A DNA stretch of 16,759 nt from assembly GCA_013151785.1 (NCBI GenBank), contig JAADHP010000196.1, positions 1 to 16,759 of the forward strand, in the 5' to 3' direction. A program made the translations under genes and the position numbers. Of the stretch, positions 1-7,258 are shown one piece after another. The stretch is from Nitrospirota bacterium (GTDB taxonomy: Bacteria > Nitrospirota > Thermodesulfovibrionia > Thermodesulfovibrionales > JdFR-85). Below the pieces are notes generated by a model. The model did no database searches. It was given only the letters and a program-made list of their open reading frames with translations, and was not told the origin of the DNA. Positions within the stretch are counted from its first letter, which is position 1, and every line of letters begins with the position of its first letter.

Positions 1-54
1 CTTAACCTGCTGGATATCCTCATCAGTTGCTTTATGATGCATTACTATCAGCAT
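1..54 (-). CDS. aroF: 3-deoxy-7-phosphoheptulonate (DAHP) synthase, N-terminal fragment
   Basis: Only the first 18 codons are inside the window; the gene continues past the left edge. The translation begins MLIVMHHKATDEDIQQVK. This matches the start of type I-beta DAHP synthases, where an N-terminal regulatory ferredoxin-like domain begins with a short hydrophobic strand followed by an acidic helix. The enzyme joins phosphoenolpyruvate and erythrose 4-phosphate in the first step of aromatic amino acid synthesis. The ATG is preceded by an AGAGGAG ribosome binding site about 9 bases away. It lies downstream of parB in the same direction, with about 115 bases between them. The identification rests on a very short stretch, so it is moderate only. 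Confidence 0.55.
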   Translation of the reverse strand, partial: MLIVMHHKATDEDIQQVK

Positions 55-169
55 GTTTGACTCCTCTTTTTAACATCTGGAAAATACCCTTATCCTGACT
101 ACTCGATTCAGAAAACTCCTCAATACTAAGCATCAAACTCACTTCCCTGTCTTTAAAAGATACCTTCAT

Positions 170-997
170 CTATAACAGCCTCTCCAGCAGTCTGTCAAGT
201 TCGTCAAGACTGTAATACTCTATCTCAATCCTGCCCCTTTTCCCTTTATGCTTTATCTCCACCTTTGTCCCCAATGATTGCTTCAGCTTATCCTCAAGGG
301 CCTGGATATTGGGGTCTTTTTGTTTTTTGGTTTTTTGTTTTTTCTTGCTTTCAAGAATTCTTTTACATAAGGCCTCTGTTTCCCGTACACTTAGACCCTT
401 CTTGATAACCACCCTTGCAGCCTCGATCTGTCCGCTCCTGATGGGAATGGAAAGCAATGCCTTTGCATGTCCCATTGATAGCCTTCCCTGGGAAACAAAG
501 CCCTTGATCTCCGGGGGTAGCTTCAGCAGTCTTAAGAAATTGGAGACTGTGGCCCTGTCCTTACCAACCCGCTTCGCCAGATCTTCCTGGGTGTAGTGGT
601 ATTCTTCAATGAGACGGTTAAAGGCCTCGGCAGTCTCGATAGGATTCAGATCATCGCGCTGGATATTCTCAATCAGTGCTATCTCCAGGGCCTCTTGAGA
701 AGATGTTTCCTTTATAATGGCAGGAATCTTCTTCAGCCCTGCCATCTTTGCCGCCCTCCATCTCCTTTCACCAGCAACAAGAAAATATCTTCCACCATCG
801 GCCCTGCGAAGTATTACGGGTTGCAAAACGCCCTTTTCGCTTATAGAGGCAGCAAGTTCCTCAAGGGCATCCTCATTGAATACCTTTCGTGGCTGGTCAG
901 GATTTGGCTCTATCAGACCGATATCAATCTCCTGATGGCCAGAGCCAGCATCGGGGATTAATGCCTTTAACCCCTTACCCAGCGCTGCTTTCTTCAT
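170..997 (-). CDS. parB: Chromosome partitioning protein ParB (Spo0J family)
   Basis: This is a CTP-dependent DNA clamp that loads at parS, spreads along DNA and recruits ParA and condensin for origin segregation. All ParB landmarks are present in 275 residues, a normal length. The N-terminal nucleotide-binding domain has GERRWRAA at 76-83 and ENIQRDDLNPIE at 110-121. A helix-turn-helix at about 136-160 (TQEDLAKRVGKDRATVSNFL) contacts parS. A lysine-rich linker at about 218-228 leads to a C-terminal dimerisation domain at about 230-275. The N-terminal ALGKGLKALIP segment is the typical ParA-stimulating tail. The start overlaps the end of parA by 23 bases and has a GGAGATAATCC Shine-Dalgarno region inside parA, so the two are translationally coupled. 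Confidence 0.97.
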   Translation of the reverse strand: MKKAALGKGLKALIPDAGSGHQEIDIGLIEPNPDQPRKVFNEDALEELAASISEKGVLQPVILRRADGGRYFLVAGERRWRAAKMAGLKKIPAIIKETSSQEALEIALIENIQRDDLNPIETAEAFNRLIEEYHYTQEDLAKRVGKDRATVSNFLRLLKLPPEIKGFVSQGRLSMGHAKALLSIPIRSGQIEAARVVIKKGLSVRETEALCKRILESKKKQKTKKQKDPNIQALEDKLKQSLGTKVEIKHKGKRGRIEIEYYSLDELDRLLERLL

Positions 998-1748
998 GGA
1001 TTATCTCCTTTGCAAGCTGCAGATAACTCTGCGCACCCTTTGACCTTGCATCATAAAGAAGTATGGGCTTTCCAAAACTGGGCGCCTCACTGAGGGTAAC
1101 ATTCCTTGGAATAATTGTATTATAAACTATCTCACCAAAGTGGTGTCTGACCTCCTGGGCCACCTCTCTTGAAATGCTTGTTCGTATGTCAAACATGGTA
1201 AGTAAAATCCCCTGTATTCTCAGCCCGGGATTCAGAGAGTTCTGAACAAGCTGGACGGTTCTCATAAGCATGCCAAGCCCTTCAAGGGCATAGTATTCAC
1301 ACTGCACCGGTACAATAAGTGAATCAGCCGCTACAAGGGCATTTAATGTAAGGAGTCCTAATGAGGGGGGGCAATCGATTATAATGTATTCATAGTGTGC
1401 TCTCAATGGCTCAATCACGCCAGATAGCACGCGCTCTCTCCCCTCCATCTGCGCCATCTCAACCTCAACTGCCAGAAGGTCTATTGTGGAAGGCACCACT
1501 TTGAGGCCATCCATATCAGTTTTACAGATCACGTCTTCAATTGCTGCTTCTCCAATCAGCACATTATATATGCTTGTTTCAAGCCGGCTTCTGTCTATGC
1601 CAAGCCCGCTTGTTGTATTGCCCTGGGGGTCTATATCCACTACGAGTATCTCCTTTCCGCCCAGTGCAAGTGATGCAGAAAGGTTTATTGCTGTGGTGGT
1701 CTTACCCACTCCTCCCTTCTGGTTTGCTATGGCAATGATTTTACCCAT
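975..1748 (-). CDS. parA: Chromosome partitioning ATPase ParA (Soj family)
   Basis: This is a deviant Walker-type ATPase that binds the nucleoid as an ATP dimer and moves ParB-parS complexes. It shows the deviant Walker A motif KGGVGKTT at 11-18 with the signature lysine at 11, the A' motif DIDPQGN at 38-44 and Walker B IIIDCPPSLG at 122-131. The length of 257 residues is typical of the short chromosomal Soj type, which lacks the N-terminal helix-turn-helix of plasmid ParA. The start is the ATG immediately before GGTAAAATC. The Shine-Dalgarno region is weak, so translation may depend on a short upstream reading frame at 1727-1783. It is the first gene of a parA-parB operon. parS sits in its leader, which suggests feedback by ParB. 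Confidence 0.97.
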   Translation of the reverse strand: MGKIIAIANQKGGVGKTTTAINLSASLALGGKEILVVDIDPQGNTTSGLGIDRSRLETSIYNVLIGEAAIEDVICKTDMDGLKVVPSTIDLLAVEVEMAQMEGRERVLSGVIEPLRAHYEYIIIDCPPSLGLLTLNALVAADSLIVPVQCEYYALEGLGMLMRTVQLVQNSLNPGLRIQGILLTMFDIRTSISREVAQEVRHHFGEIVYNTIIPRNVTLSEAPSFGKPILLYDARSKGAQSYLQLAKEIIHEESSAG

Positions 1749-1766
1749 CCATTACTTATTTGGAAA

Positions 1767-1782
1767 TGTTCCACGTGGAACA
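1767..1782. promoter_or_regulatory. parS: parS centromere site
   Basis: TGTTCCACGTGGAACA is a perfect 16-bp palindrome. It matches the ParB-binding consensus of bacterial chromosomes, in which the GTTNCACGTGNAAC core is nearly universal. It lies 18 bases upstream of the parA start, between the likely parAB promoter and the coding region. It can therefore serve both as a nucleation site for ParB and as an autoregulatory operator. Only one copy occurs in the window. Confidence 0.94.
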
Positions 1783-1804
1783 TTTTCAAGTTCCACTCCT
1801 GATT

Positions 1805-1833
1805 ATTATAACCTCTTACAGCACAAATAAGAA
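1805..1833 (-). promoter_or_regulatory. Candidate sigma-70 promoter of parAB
   Basis: On the minus strand a perfect TATAAT (1810 to 1805) is preceded at 17 bases by TTCTTA, a poor -35 match. The predicted start of transcription falls near 1798. That would put parS at about +16 to +31 of the leader, with the parA start about 50 bases downstream. The support is the consensus match only. Confidence 0.5.
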
Positions 1834-1882
1834 ACAGACTCCCGGTGCCTGCATTAGAAAATAAAATATGAGACCAAAAAAT

Positions 1883-2117
1883 GCCGATAGAAAAAAACAA
1901 CCAAACTACTAACGGATAAGGTGGTATTGGCTTTGAGGGGGGTTCAGGCAAACTACAGACTTCACCTGTATGGTGAAGTGATTGCCTGCCTCGGAGGCTG
2001 GCAGGATGCCAGCCGAGAAATTGGGGTGCCCTGAAAATCGCAGATTTTCCGGGGTGTAAGTTGAGCGGTAAAGCCAATATCCACCTGTCCATAAAACTGA
2101 CTGATGAGTCAATCGGC
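1883..2117. repeat. Inverted-repeat element, copy 1 (MITE-like)
   Basis: This element occupies most of the gap between parA and the next gene. Its outer ends are GCCGAT (1883) and ATCGGC (ending 2117). Its inner arms are AGGTGGTATTGGCTTT (1919-1934) and AAAGCCAATATCCACCT (2070-2086). Inside are three hairpins: 1959-1979 (ACTTCACC/GGTGAAGT), 1990-2017 (CTCGG..CTGGCA/TGCCAG CCGAG) and 2033-2049 (GAAAATC/GATTTTC). A fourth small hairpin at 2098-2111 (TGACT/AGTCA) is near the right end. Positions 2015-2117 match 6951-7053 at 102 of 103 bases. It contains no credible protein and no transposase, so it is a non-autonomous or relic element. Confidence 0.85.
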
Positions 2118-2140
2118 GGATTTGGGTGGAGATATTGCCT

Positions 2141-2170
2141 TTGACTATCAAGGTCTGTTTTTGATAAAAT
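2141..2170 (+). promoter_or_regulatory. Candidate sigma-70 promoter for the exported-protein gene at 2189
   Basis: TTGACT at 2141-2146 and TAAAAT at 2165-2170 are 18 bases apart, each five of six against consensus. Transcription would start near 2177, about a dozen bases before the ATG at 2189. The promoter begins 24 bases after the right end of the inverted-repeat element. A similar arrangement follows the second copy of that element. Confidence 0.6.
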
Positions 2171-2188
2171 CCGCCAGTAGGGGTAATA

Positions 2189-3016
2189 ATGAGGATATTC
2201 GTCTTTGAGTTCAAAACCACTTTAATCCTTCTTTTGCTTTTCTGTGCTACCGTCTTTGCCCAGAATGACAATAAGGGAGTGGCCTTTATAAAAATCGTCC
2301 AGCCCGAGGGTGGGGAGATACTTCAGGAGGGACAGACTCTTCAGATACGCTGGAAATCTGAGGCAGTGGAGAGGGTTTATATCTCTGTGGCAGTGGGTGG
2401 AAAAGACAGGGGGCTCATTGGAGATGCTGAGCCTGTAGATGCATTGCGGGGAGAGTATATCTGGAGAATACCAGAGGGGTTTATTACAGGTTTTGGTATT
2501 TCAGAATCAAAGAATGTAAGGGTCATGATACTTGATGCAAAAGATGGTTCTGTAAGAGATATATCCAGACCCTTCAGTATAACGGGTAGTGGTACCAGAG
2601 GCCTGATCAGGTATAACAGGGAGGATGTGTATGCAGAAGCAATTGTAAGGTACTTTTTAGCCCTCTCAAAAAGGCGGTTCAAAGATGCCTATGATATGCT
2701 GAGCCCGTGTAGGATTATACTGTATAATCCTGATGGCTCTGCACTGGCATTTCAGGCAAGAACAGATTATGAAAAATGGTTAAAAGAACAGAAGACAATA
2801 GAGGATATCAGGCTGGTGGAGATAAAAAGATTAACAATGGACAGGGACAACGCCCTTATACTGCTTGGAATCAGGAGATACGAGGTGGATGTGGAGATGA
2901 AATTCTATAAAGACAGTACATGGACACTGGGTTCAGGCAGGCATGGCTTTGTGGTAACAGTGGCAAAGGGTACAGATAAAAAGATCAGAATACTTGATAT
3001 CTCAGTGGCACCTTAA
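2189..3016 (+). CDS. Exported Ig-like plus NTF2-like protein, function unknown
   Basis: This 275-residue protein has an N-terminal signal peptide: a basic start, a hydrophobic run at about 10-22 and a probable cleavage after VFA (about 24). Residues about 32-135 look like an immunoglobulin-like fold of the kind found in fungal Kre9/Knh1 and bacterial surface proteins, with the hallmark sequence IVQPEGGEILQEGQTLQIRWKS. Residues about 145-275 resemble an NTF2-like domain (YAEAIVRYFLALSKRRFKDAYDMLSP), a fold that often binds ligands or forms dimers. The start has AGGGG upstream and a promoter at 2141-2170. It is followed by a second exported-protein gene in the same direction. The domain calls are by eye and the biological role is unknown. 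Confidence 0.75.
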   Translation: MRIFVFEFKTTLILLLLFCATVFAQNDNKGVAFIKIVQPEGGEILQEGQTLQIRWKSEAVERVYISVAVGGKDRGLIGDAEPVDALRGEYIWRIPEGFITGFGISESKNVRVMILDAKDGSVRDISRPFSITGSGTRGLIRYNREDVYAEAIVRYFLALSKRRFKDAYDMLSPCRIILYNPDGSALAFQARTDYEKWLKEQKTIEDIRLVEIKRLTMDRDNALILLGIRRYEVDVEMKFYKDSTWTLGSGRHGFVVTVAKGTDKKIRILDISVAP

Positions 3017-3095
3017 GATTTTTGAATGGTCATATGTGTCCAAAATGATTCTAAAAAGGGAAGGAGGGGCAGGATAAGGTCAGGGGCAGGGGTTA

Positions 3096-3135
3096 CAAGT
3101 GAGCAGTAAACAGGAGATGAGGATGAGTAGATAGA
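3096..3135. repeat. Degenerate heptamer-type repeat (AGTGAGCAGTA / GATGAGTAG)
   Basis: Part of the 176-base gap before the CARDB gene consists of short purine-rich units such as AAGTGAGCAGTAAACAG and GATGAGGATGAGTAGATAG. The same vocabulary recurs at 11403-11430, 11872-11934 and 13001-13090. The copy here is degenerate and the boundaries are approximate. Confidence 0.5.
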
Positions 3136-3192
3136 GGGCCTGAGGGGTGAATAAGGCCAGAGACGCTTATTTTAGCCAGATGTGATATTAAT

Positions 3193-6100
3193 ATGATTTT
3201 TAGATGTTACATTAAACAGTGGGTTGCAGGGTTTCTCTTTCTAATTACTGCCCTGAGCTTTAATTCTGTATCCTGTGCACAGACCCTGCCGGTAACAGTA
3301 TTCAGGCCACCTTACAGTCCTGAGCTTGCTGCCGAGACAGAATCCACTGCAGATGTGGGGATGGCTGAATGTCTTGCCAAGGCTAACACCTCTACGGGAT
3401 TCATGGGGGTTTATGGAAATGGTTTTACTGGTGGAGCAAGCTCAAGGGCGGGCTTCAGGTTTGTCTTTCTATCACCCGAAAGAAGGACCATAAAGGTTAA
3501 GGCCAGGGTTAAGTACATGGGTGGGATTTCAGGCTTTGGTTATGCAGATGTCTCTGGCTTCAGGTTTGAGGCCAGTGCAAATAATGGGAAGGTGCACTCC
3601 TACAAGATAGAGGGGGGGATTAATACAGGGTGGGTTCTGGATAAAACCCTGGATCTGGCTGGTATGGCTACAGGATTGATAGAGGTTCCAGTAGAGTATA
3701 AAACAATCAAAACAATCAACGATTTGATGGACCTACTTGATTATCTACAGACATTGAATGACTTTTTAACGGTTATGGAGAATATAAAGGAATCCCTGAG
3801 TGAAGAAAAGACAACGACCATCACATTTGCCTTTACTGCCAGGGAAGGCCAGAATGAAATAGATATCGCACTTAAGGGTGGGGTGGGTGCTTTTATTACA
3901 GGTCAGGCATCCTATATAGTGCTGGGATATCTTGAGGAACTCAGAATTGAAGGGCTTGGCTATCCTGACCTTGTTGTGGATGACTTCTCTGTAACCTCCC
4001 GCAACTCCTGGCAGGCTCCCCTCCCTGAAACGGGCAAAGAGGCCCTGCTGGAATTCAATATAAGAAACTATGGAAACTACAGGAGTAAACCCACTGATGT
4101 GGAGATTGATATAGCGGACCAAAAGTTCACCCGACAATTGCCTGCATTAGGGCCAGGCGAGTCAAAGAGATATTCCCTGGATTTCAGATTTCCAGAAAAG
4201 GAAACCTCCATTATCATCAATGTTGACCCACTGCATAAACTGTATGAATCAGGGCATGACTGGAAGAATATCTTTGCCGGGAAAAGGGGAGTTGAACTCG
4301 TAAACAATGGAAACCTGCTGAGGCTGAAGGTCTATGGTGTGGAGCCATGGGAACCACGTCAGCCCGATCTAACCTTCAGTGAACCACCAGCATCTGTAGA
4401 GGTAGAGGCAGGGCGGTCTGCCACAATCAGTTTTAGGATTATCAATAAGCCCACCTCTTACAATAGATATGGCAGGGCTGAGGATGTGAGGAACCTGACT
4501 GTTAAGGCAAGTATAGAGGATCTGGGATGGGAGGATACAAAGACAATCCCTCTACTGAAAAGCGGAGAAGTCATAGATGTGGATTTTCAAACACCACCTT
4601 TAAAGGATACAGGCCAGGTTGAGGTTGTCATAGACCCTGACAACAGGATAAAGGAGCGTAACGAAACAAACAATCGTCACACTGCCTATCTGATTGTAAA
4701 ACCCCCAATTTATCCACAACTTGAGGCTGCTGGGCTCAGGATTTCACCCCTGAAAAACCAATATATTGAGGGCGAAGGAATTACACTAACTGCAGGTGTG
4801 AGATACTGGGATGAAGAGAACAGACCAATTAAGAATATCGAGGTTGGTTTTTACTATAACCAGTCGGGCTCTCCGGATGTCCTGAATCTCAAAGAGATAG
4901 GAAAAAGAACAATCACTTTTCCTTCATCAGGTGTACAGGAGGTATCCATCCCCTGGCAGGTAACCAATACAGGTGCCAGGCAAACTGATTTATATGTAAT
5001 AGTTGACCCTCACAACAGGGTCAGGGAGATTGATGAAAGCAGTTCCATCCATCAGTGGATGCGGGGAATAAGGGTGAAAAAAGTAGAGGTTTCTGAGAAG
5101 CCACTTGAAGGGGTCACCCTTAAGAATGGCGTGGATTTTGCAGTTACTGAAACCGGAATTTTCCTTAATAAAGAGACCATGATTGCAAGCGATTACCTTG
5201 GAGTCTGGGTGAAGAATTTAGGAGATCAAGGGGCTGATGCCTGGCTCCAGTTCAGGGGGTACTGGATAAAAGGGAAGGAGATAAAGGAAGGGATTTTAGG
5301 CAATCTAAAAGGGCACATAGCACCTGCAAAAGCCAGATTATTCAAGCTTTCTCTTAAAAACCTTCAGAACAAAGATGTTATCTTCAGTAAAAACCTGAAG
5401 ATAGTTATTGATGTGAAAAACCCTGCTGATATAGAACCTGCAAACAATCAGGCTATATTCAGGATCGGCAATTTTGATCAGCAGGCACATATGATCAGAC
5501 AGGCAGGGCAGGAGCAGAAGAATCAATATTACAGCAGACCAGATATAGCTATATGGGAGATCAGGAATACCAAGCGACCCTTAAAGGTCAATGAGAAAAG
5601 GAGGTTTGAAGTCATAGTTCATAACAACAGTGAGATAGATGCCACAAATGTTATTGTCAATTCCATAATAAGACCTGAAGGCTCCCGAAGGAGACATCCC
5701 GGGCTCTGGCAGGAGTATAAAAAAACCATTGCTCATATCAGGGCATCTCACAGCCTATCCATTCCCATTGATTACCAGGCAAAAGAGCAGGGGGAGTATG
5801 AGATAGTAGCCTCGGTAGAATCAATAAAGTGGCAGGGCCTGCAGAGACCGGATGCCAACAGAAATAATAACTCCATGATAAAGCACTTCGCTGTTGGTAC
5901 CAGACCTGCTACAGAAGCTTCGTCTCAGGTGGATTTATCATTAAAGAATATCTGGATTGACAATAAAACACCCAATGTGGGTGAGATTATAACTGGTGGA
6001 TTCACTATCTATAATGCTTCCTCACGGCTGATACAGGATATCCCCTGGCAGGTTTTAAGTAATGGAAAGCCCATCGCCTCGGGGAGCATAAAAAGTATTG

Positions 6101-6603
6101 CCCCGGGCAAGGAGTATGCTGTTAAGGTCTCCTCAAAAGCAGACAGGGAAGGGGTGTTCTGGATAAAGGCCGTTATTGATCCCTTTAACAGGATAGAGGA
6201 AAAGAATGAAAGGAATAACTCCCGATCCATCAGGCTTAAGATAGAAAAAAAAGGAACCCCTGGCACTCCACAGGTTGACCTTACGGTTGCCCGACTGAGT
6301 CTTGGCAAAAGGGTATTGAGGTTAGGGGAATCCACACAGGCGGTTGCAGAGGTCAAAAACATTGGCAGAGACACCGTCTATGCTGTAGCAGTGCATCTTC
6401 AGATCAATGACAGAAGTCTATTTGTGAAGATAATAAAGGAACTTAAAGGTGGTCAGACAAGACGCATCACCTTTCCCATAAAGGCCATCCTGCCAGGACA
6501 GTACAGGGTACGGGTGGTTGTGGATAAAAGGAATCTCATAAGGGAATCAGATGAAAAGAACAATTTCAGAGAACAAGAGCTAACAATAAAACTCCCCTTT
6601 TAA
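3193..6603 (+). CDS. Large secreted CARDB-repeat protein
   Basis: This 1136-residue protein has an N-terminal signal peptide (hydrophobic run at about 12-28, probable cleavage near SCA-QT). Residues about 30-250 are an unassigned beta-rich region. From about 257 to the end come roughly seven CARDB-like immunoglobulin repeats, starting near 257, 390, 507, 648, 783, 912 and 1027. They typically open with PDL or VDL and most end with a motif like VIDPDNRIKERNETNN (479, 993) or VVVDKRNLIRESDEKNN (final repeat). CARDB domains are cell-adhesion-like modules of secreted bacterial and archaeal proteins. No membrane anchor, LPxTG or PEP-CTERM signal is visible at the C-terminus, so it should be periplasmic or released. 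The ATG has no strong Shine-Dalgarno. It may be co-transcribed with the upstream exported-protein gene 176 bases away. The ligand is unknown. Confidence 0.85.
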   Translation: MIFRCYIKQWVAGFLFLITALSFNSVSCAQTLPVTVFRPPYSPELAAETESTADVGMAECLAKANTSTGFMGVYGNGFTGGASSRAGFRFVFLSPERRTIKVKARVKYMGGISGFGYADVSGFRFEASANNGKVHSYKIEGGINTGWVLDKTLDLAGMATGLIEVPVEYKTIKTINDLMDLLDYLQTLNDFLTVMENIKESLSEEKTTTITFAFTAREGQNEIDIALKGGVGAFITGQASYIVLGYLEELRIEGLGYPDLVVDDFSVTSRNSWQAPLPETGKEALLEFNIRNYGNYRSKPTDVEIDIADQKFTRQLPALGPGESKRYSLDFRFPEKETSIIINVDPLHKLYESGHDWKNIFAGKRGVELVNNGNLLRLKVYGVEPWEPRQPDLTFSEPPASVEVEAGRSATISFRIINKPTSYNRYGRAEDVRNLTVKASIEDLGWEDTKTIPLLKSGEVIDVDFQTPPLKDTGQVEVVIDPDNRIKERNETNNRHTAYLIVKPPIYPQLEAAGLRISPLKNQYIEGEGITLTAGVRYWDEENRPIKNIEVGFYYNQSGSPDVLNLKEIGKRTITFPSSGVQEVSIPWQVTNTGARQTDLYVIVDPHNRVREIDESSSIHQWMRGIRVKKVEVSEKPLEGVTLKNGVDFAVTETGIFLNKETMIASDYLGVWVKNLGDQGADAWLQFRGYWIKGKEIKEGILGNLKGHIAPAKARLFKLSLKNLQNKDVIFSKNLKIVIDVKNPADIEPANNQAIFRIGNFDQQAHMIRQAGQEQKNQYYSRPDIAIWEIRNTKRPLKVNEKRRFEVIVHNNSEIDATNVIVNSIIRPEGSRRRHPGLWQEYKKTIAHIRASHSLSIPIDYQAKEQGEYEIVASVESIKWQGLQRPDANRNNNSMIKHFAVGTRPATEASSQVDLSLKNIWIDNKTPNVGEIITGGFTIYNASSRLIQDIPWQVLSNGKPIASGSIKSIAPGKEYAVKVSSKADREGVFWIKAVIDPFNRIEEKNERNNSRSIRLKIEKKGTPGTPQVDLTVARLSLGKRVLRLGESTQAVAEVKNIGRDTVYAVAVHLQINDRSLFVKIIKELKGGQTRRITFPIKAILPGQYRVRVVVDKRNLIRESDEKNNFREQELTIKLPF

Positions 6604-6703
6604 CACTGAGATTTCTGGCTTGAGAAAATAATTCTGCGAAAATTGCTTTTATGCAAAACCTTCCTGTGGATGTAAAATTGAGGAATTCCTGCTCCCCGAA
6701 AAT

Positions 6704-7053
6704 GCCGATAAGAAAAAACAACCAGCCTACTAACAGACAGGTGGGTATTGGCTTTGAGGGGATTTCAATTTTGCACAGGATTGGACATCAGGGGCCTTGC
6801 CCCTGAGACTCCGGAGAAAAGGAAAATAGATTATACTCTGGAGAGTTTGAGGGGCAGTGCCCCTCAAAGCTCTGAATCGCAAAATTGCCTCGGAAGCTGG
6901 GGTACTCCGAAAAGTCGCAGACTTTTTGAGGCAGTGACCTGATGTCCGCTGAGAAATTGGGGTGCCCTGAAAATCGCAGATTTTCCGGGGTATAAGTTGA
7001 GCGGTAAAGCCAATATCCACCTGTCCATAAAACTGACTGATGAGTCAATCGGC
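6704..7053. repeat. Inverted-repeat element, copy 2 (larger, nested)
   Basis: This fills most of the 655-base gap after the CARDB gene. Outer ends are GCCGAT (6704) and ATCGGC (7053). Inner arms are GACAGGTGGGTATTGGCTTT (6736-6755) and its inverted copy at 7006-7025, with 19 of 20 bases pairing. Further inside are GGACATCAG (6783) with CTGATGTCC (6939-6947), a CAGGGGC/GCCCCTG hairpin at 6789-6805 and a 10-bp TTTGAGGGGC/GCCCCTCAAA hairpin at 6846-6868. The right 103 bases equal those of copy 1 except for one base. The middle is about 115 bases longer than in copy 1. The apparent reading frames across it are not credible proteins. Confidence 0.85.
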
Positions 7054-7067
7054 AATTTGGGATAATA

Positions 7068-7097
7068 TTGACATGTAGTAATGTTCTGTGGTATATT
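7068..7097 (+). promoter_or_regulatory. Candidate sigma-70 promoter upstream of the methyltransferase gene
   Basis: A perfect TTGACA (7068-7073) is followed after 18 bases by TATATT (7092-7097). Transcription would start near 7104, giving a leader of about 155 bases before the GTG start at 7259. The leader holds a small hairpin (7107-7123) and two intrinsic terminators. This is one of the best promoter matches in the window. Confidence 0.65.
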
Positions 7098-7129
7098 GTC
7101 TTTAACTGAATCACGAAGATTCAACCGAG

Positions 7130-7165
7130 AACCACGAAGGTTATTTATCCTTTGTGGTTTTTTTG
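7130..7165 (+). terminator. Intrinsic terminator 1 in the methyltransferase leader
   Basis: AACCACGAAGG (7130-7140) pairs with CCTTTGTGGTT (7149-7159) over 11 positions, with one G-T wobble and an 8-base loop. A run of seven T follows. It lies only about 26 bases after the predicted transcription start, so it would act as an attenuator or end a very short RNA. An upstream GATTCA (7118-7123) can pair with either of two TGAATC copies (7107 or 7169). The second pairing would enclose this hairpin. Confidence 0.7.
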
Positions 7166-7177
7166 TTTTGAATCAGA

Positions 7178-7224
7178 GGCCATGAAGGCAAGGTACCAGA
7201 AGGTACTCCTTCATGGCCTTTTTT
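7178..7224 (+). terminator. Intrinsic terminator 2 in the methyltransferase leader
   Basis: GGCCATGAAGG (7178-7188) pairs perfectly with CCTTCATGGCC (7208-7218), followed by TTTTTT (7219-7224). The 19-base loop itself contains a GGTACCAGAAGGTACT pairing, so the hairpin could be extended. It ends 35 bases before the GTG start of the methyltransferase gene, so full-length transcription must pass two terminators. Confidence 0.75.
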
Positions 7225-7258
7225 GTTGTCACACAAACTCCATGATAGGGAGTAATGC

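Noticed and set aside
32..169. A 45-codon minus-strand frame starting right after the parB stop.
   Set aside because: It overlaps the DAHP synthase start, has no recognisable motif and has only a poor ribosome site. Chance cannot be excluded.
2095..2130. CTGATGAGTC resembles the conserved core of a hammerhead ribozyme, present in both repeat copies.
   Set aside because: The required GAAA segment and a stem II are missing. The bases are explained by a simple TGACT/AGTCA hairpin.
6730..7124. Several open frames of 60 to 110 codons on both strands.
   Set aside because: They lie within or largely across the inverted-repeat element, change with its hairpins and have low-complexity, non-protein-like composition.
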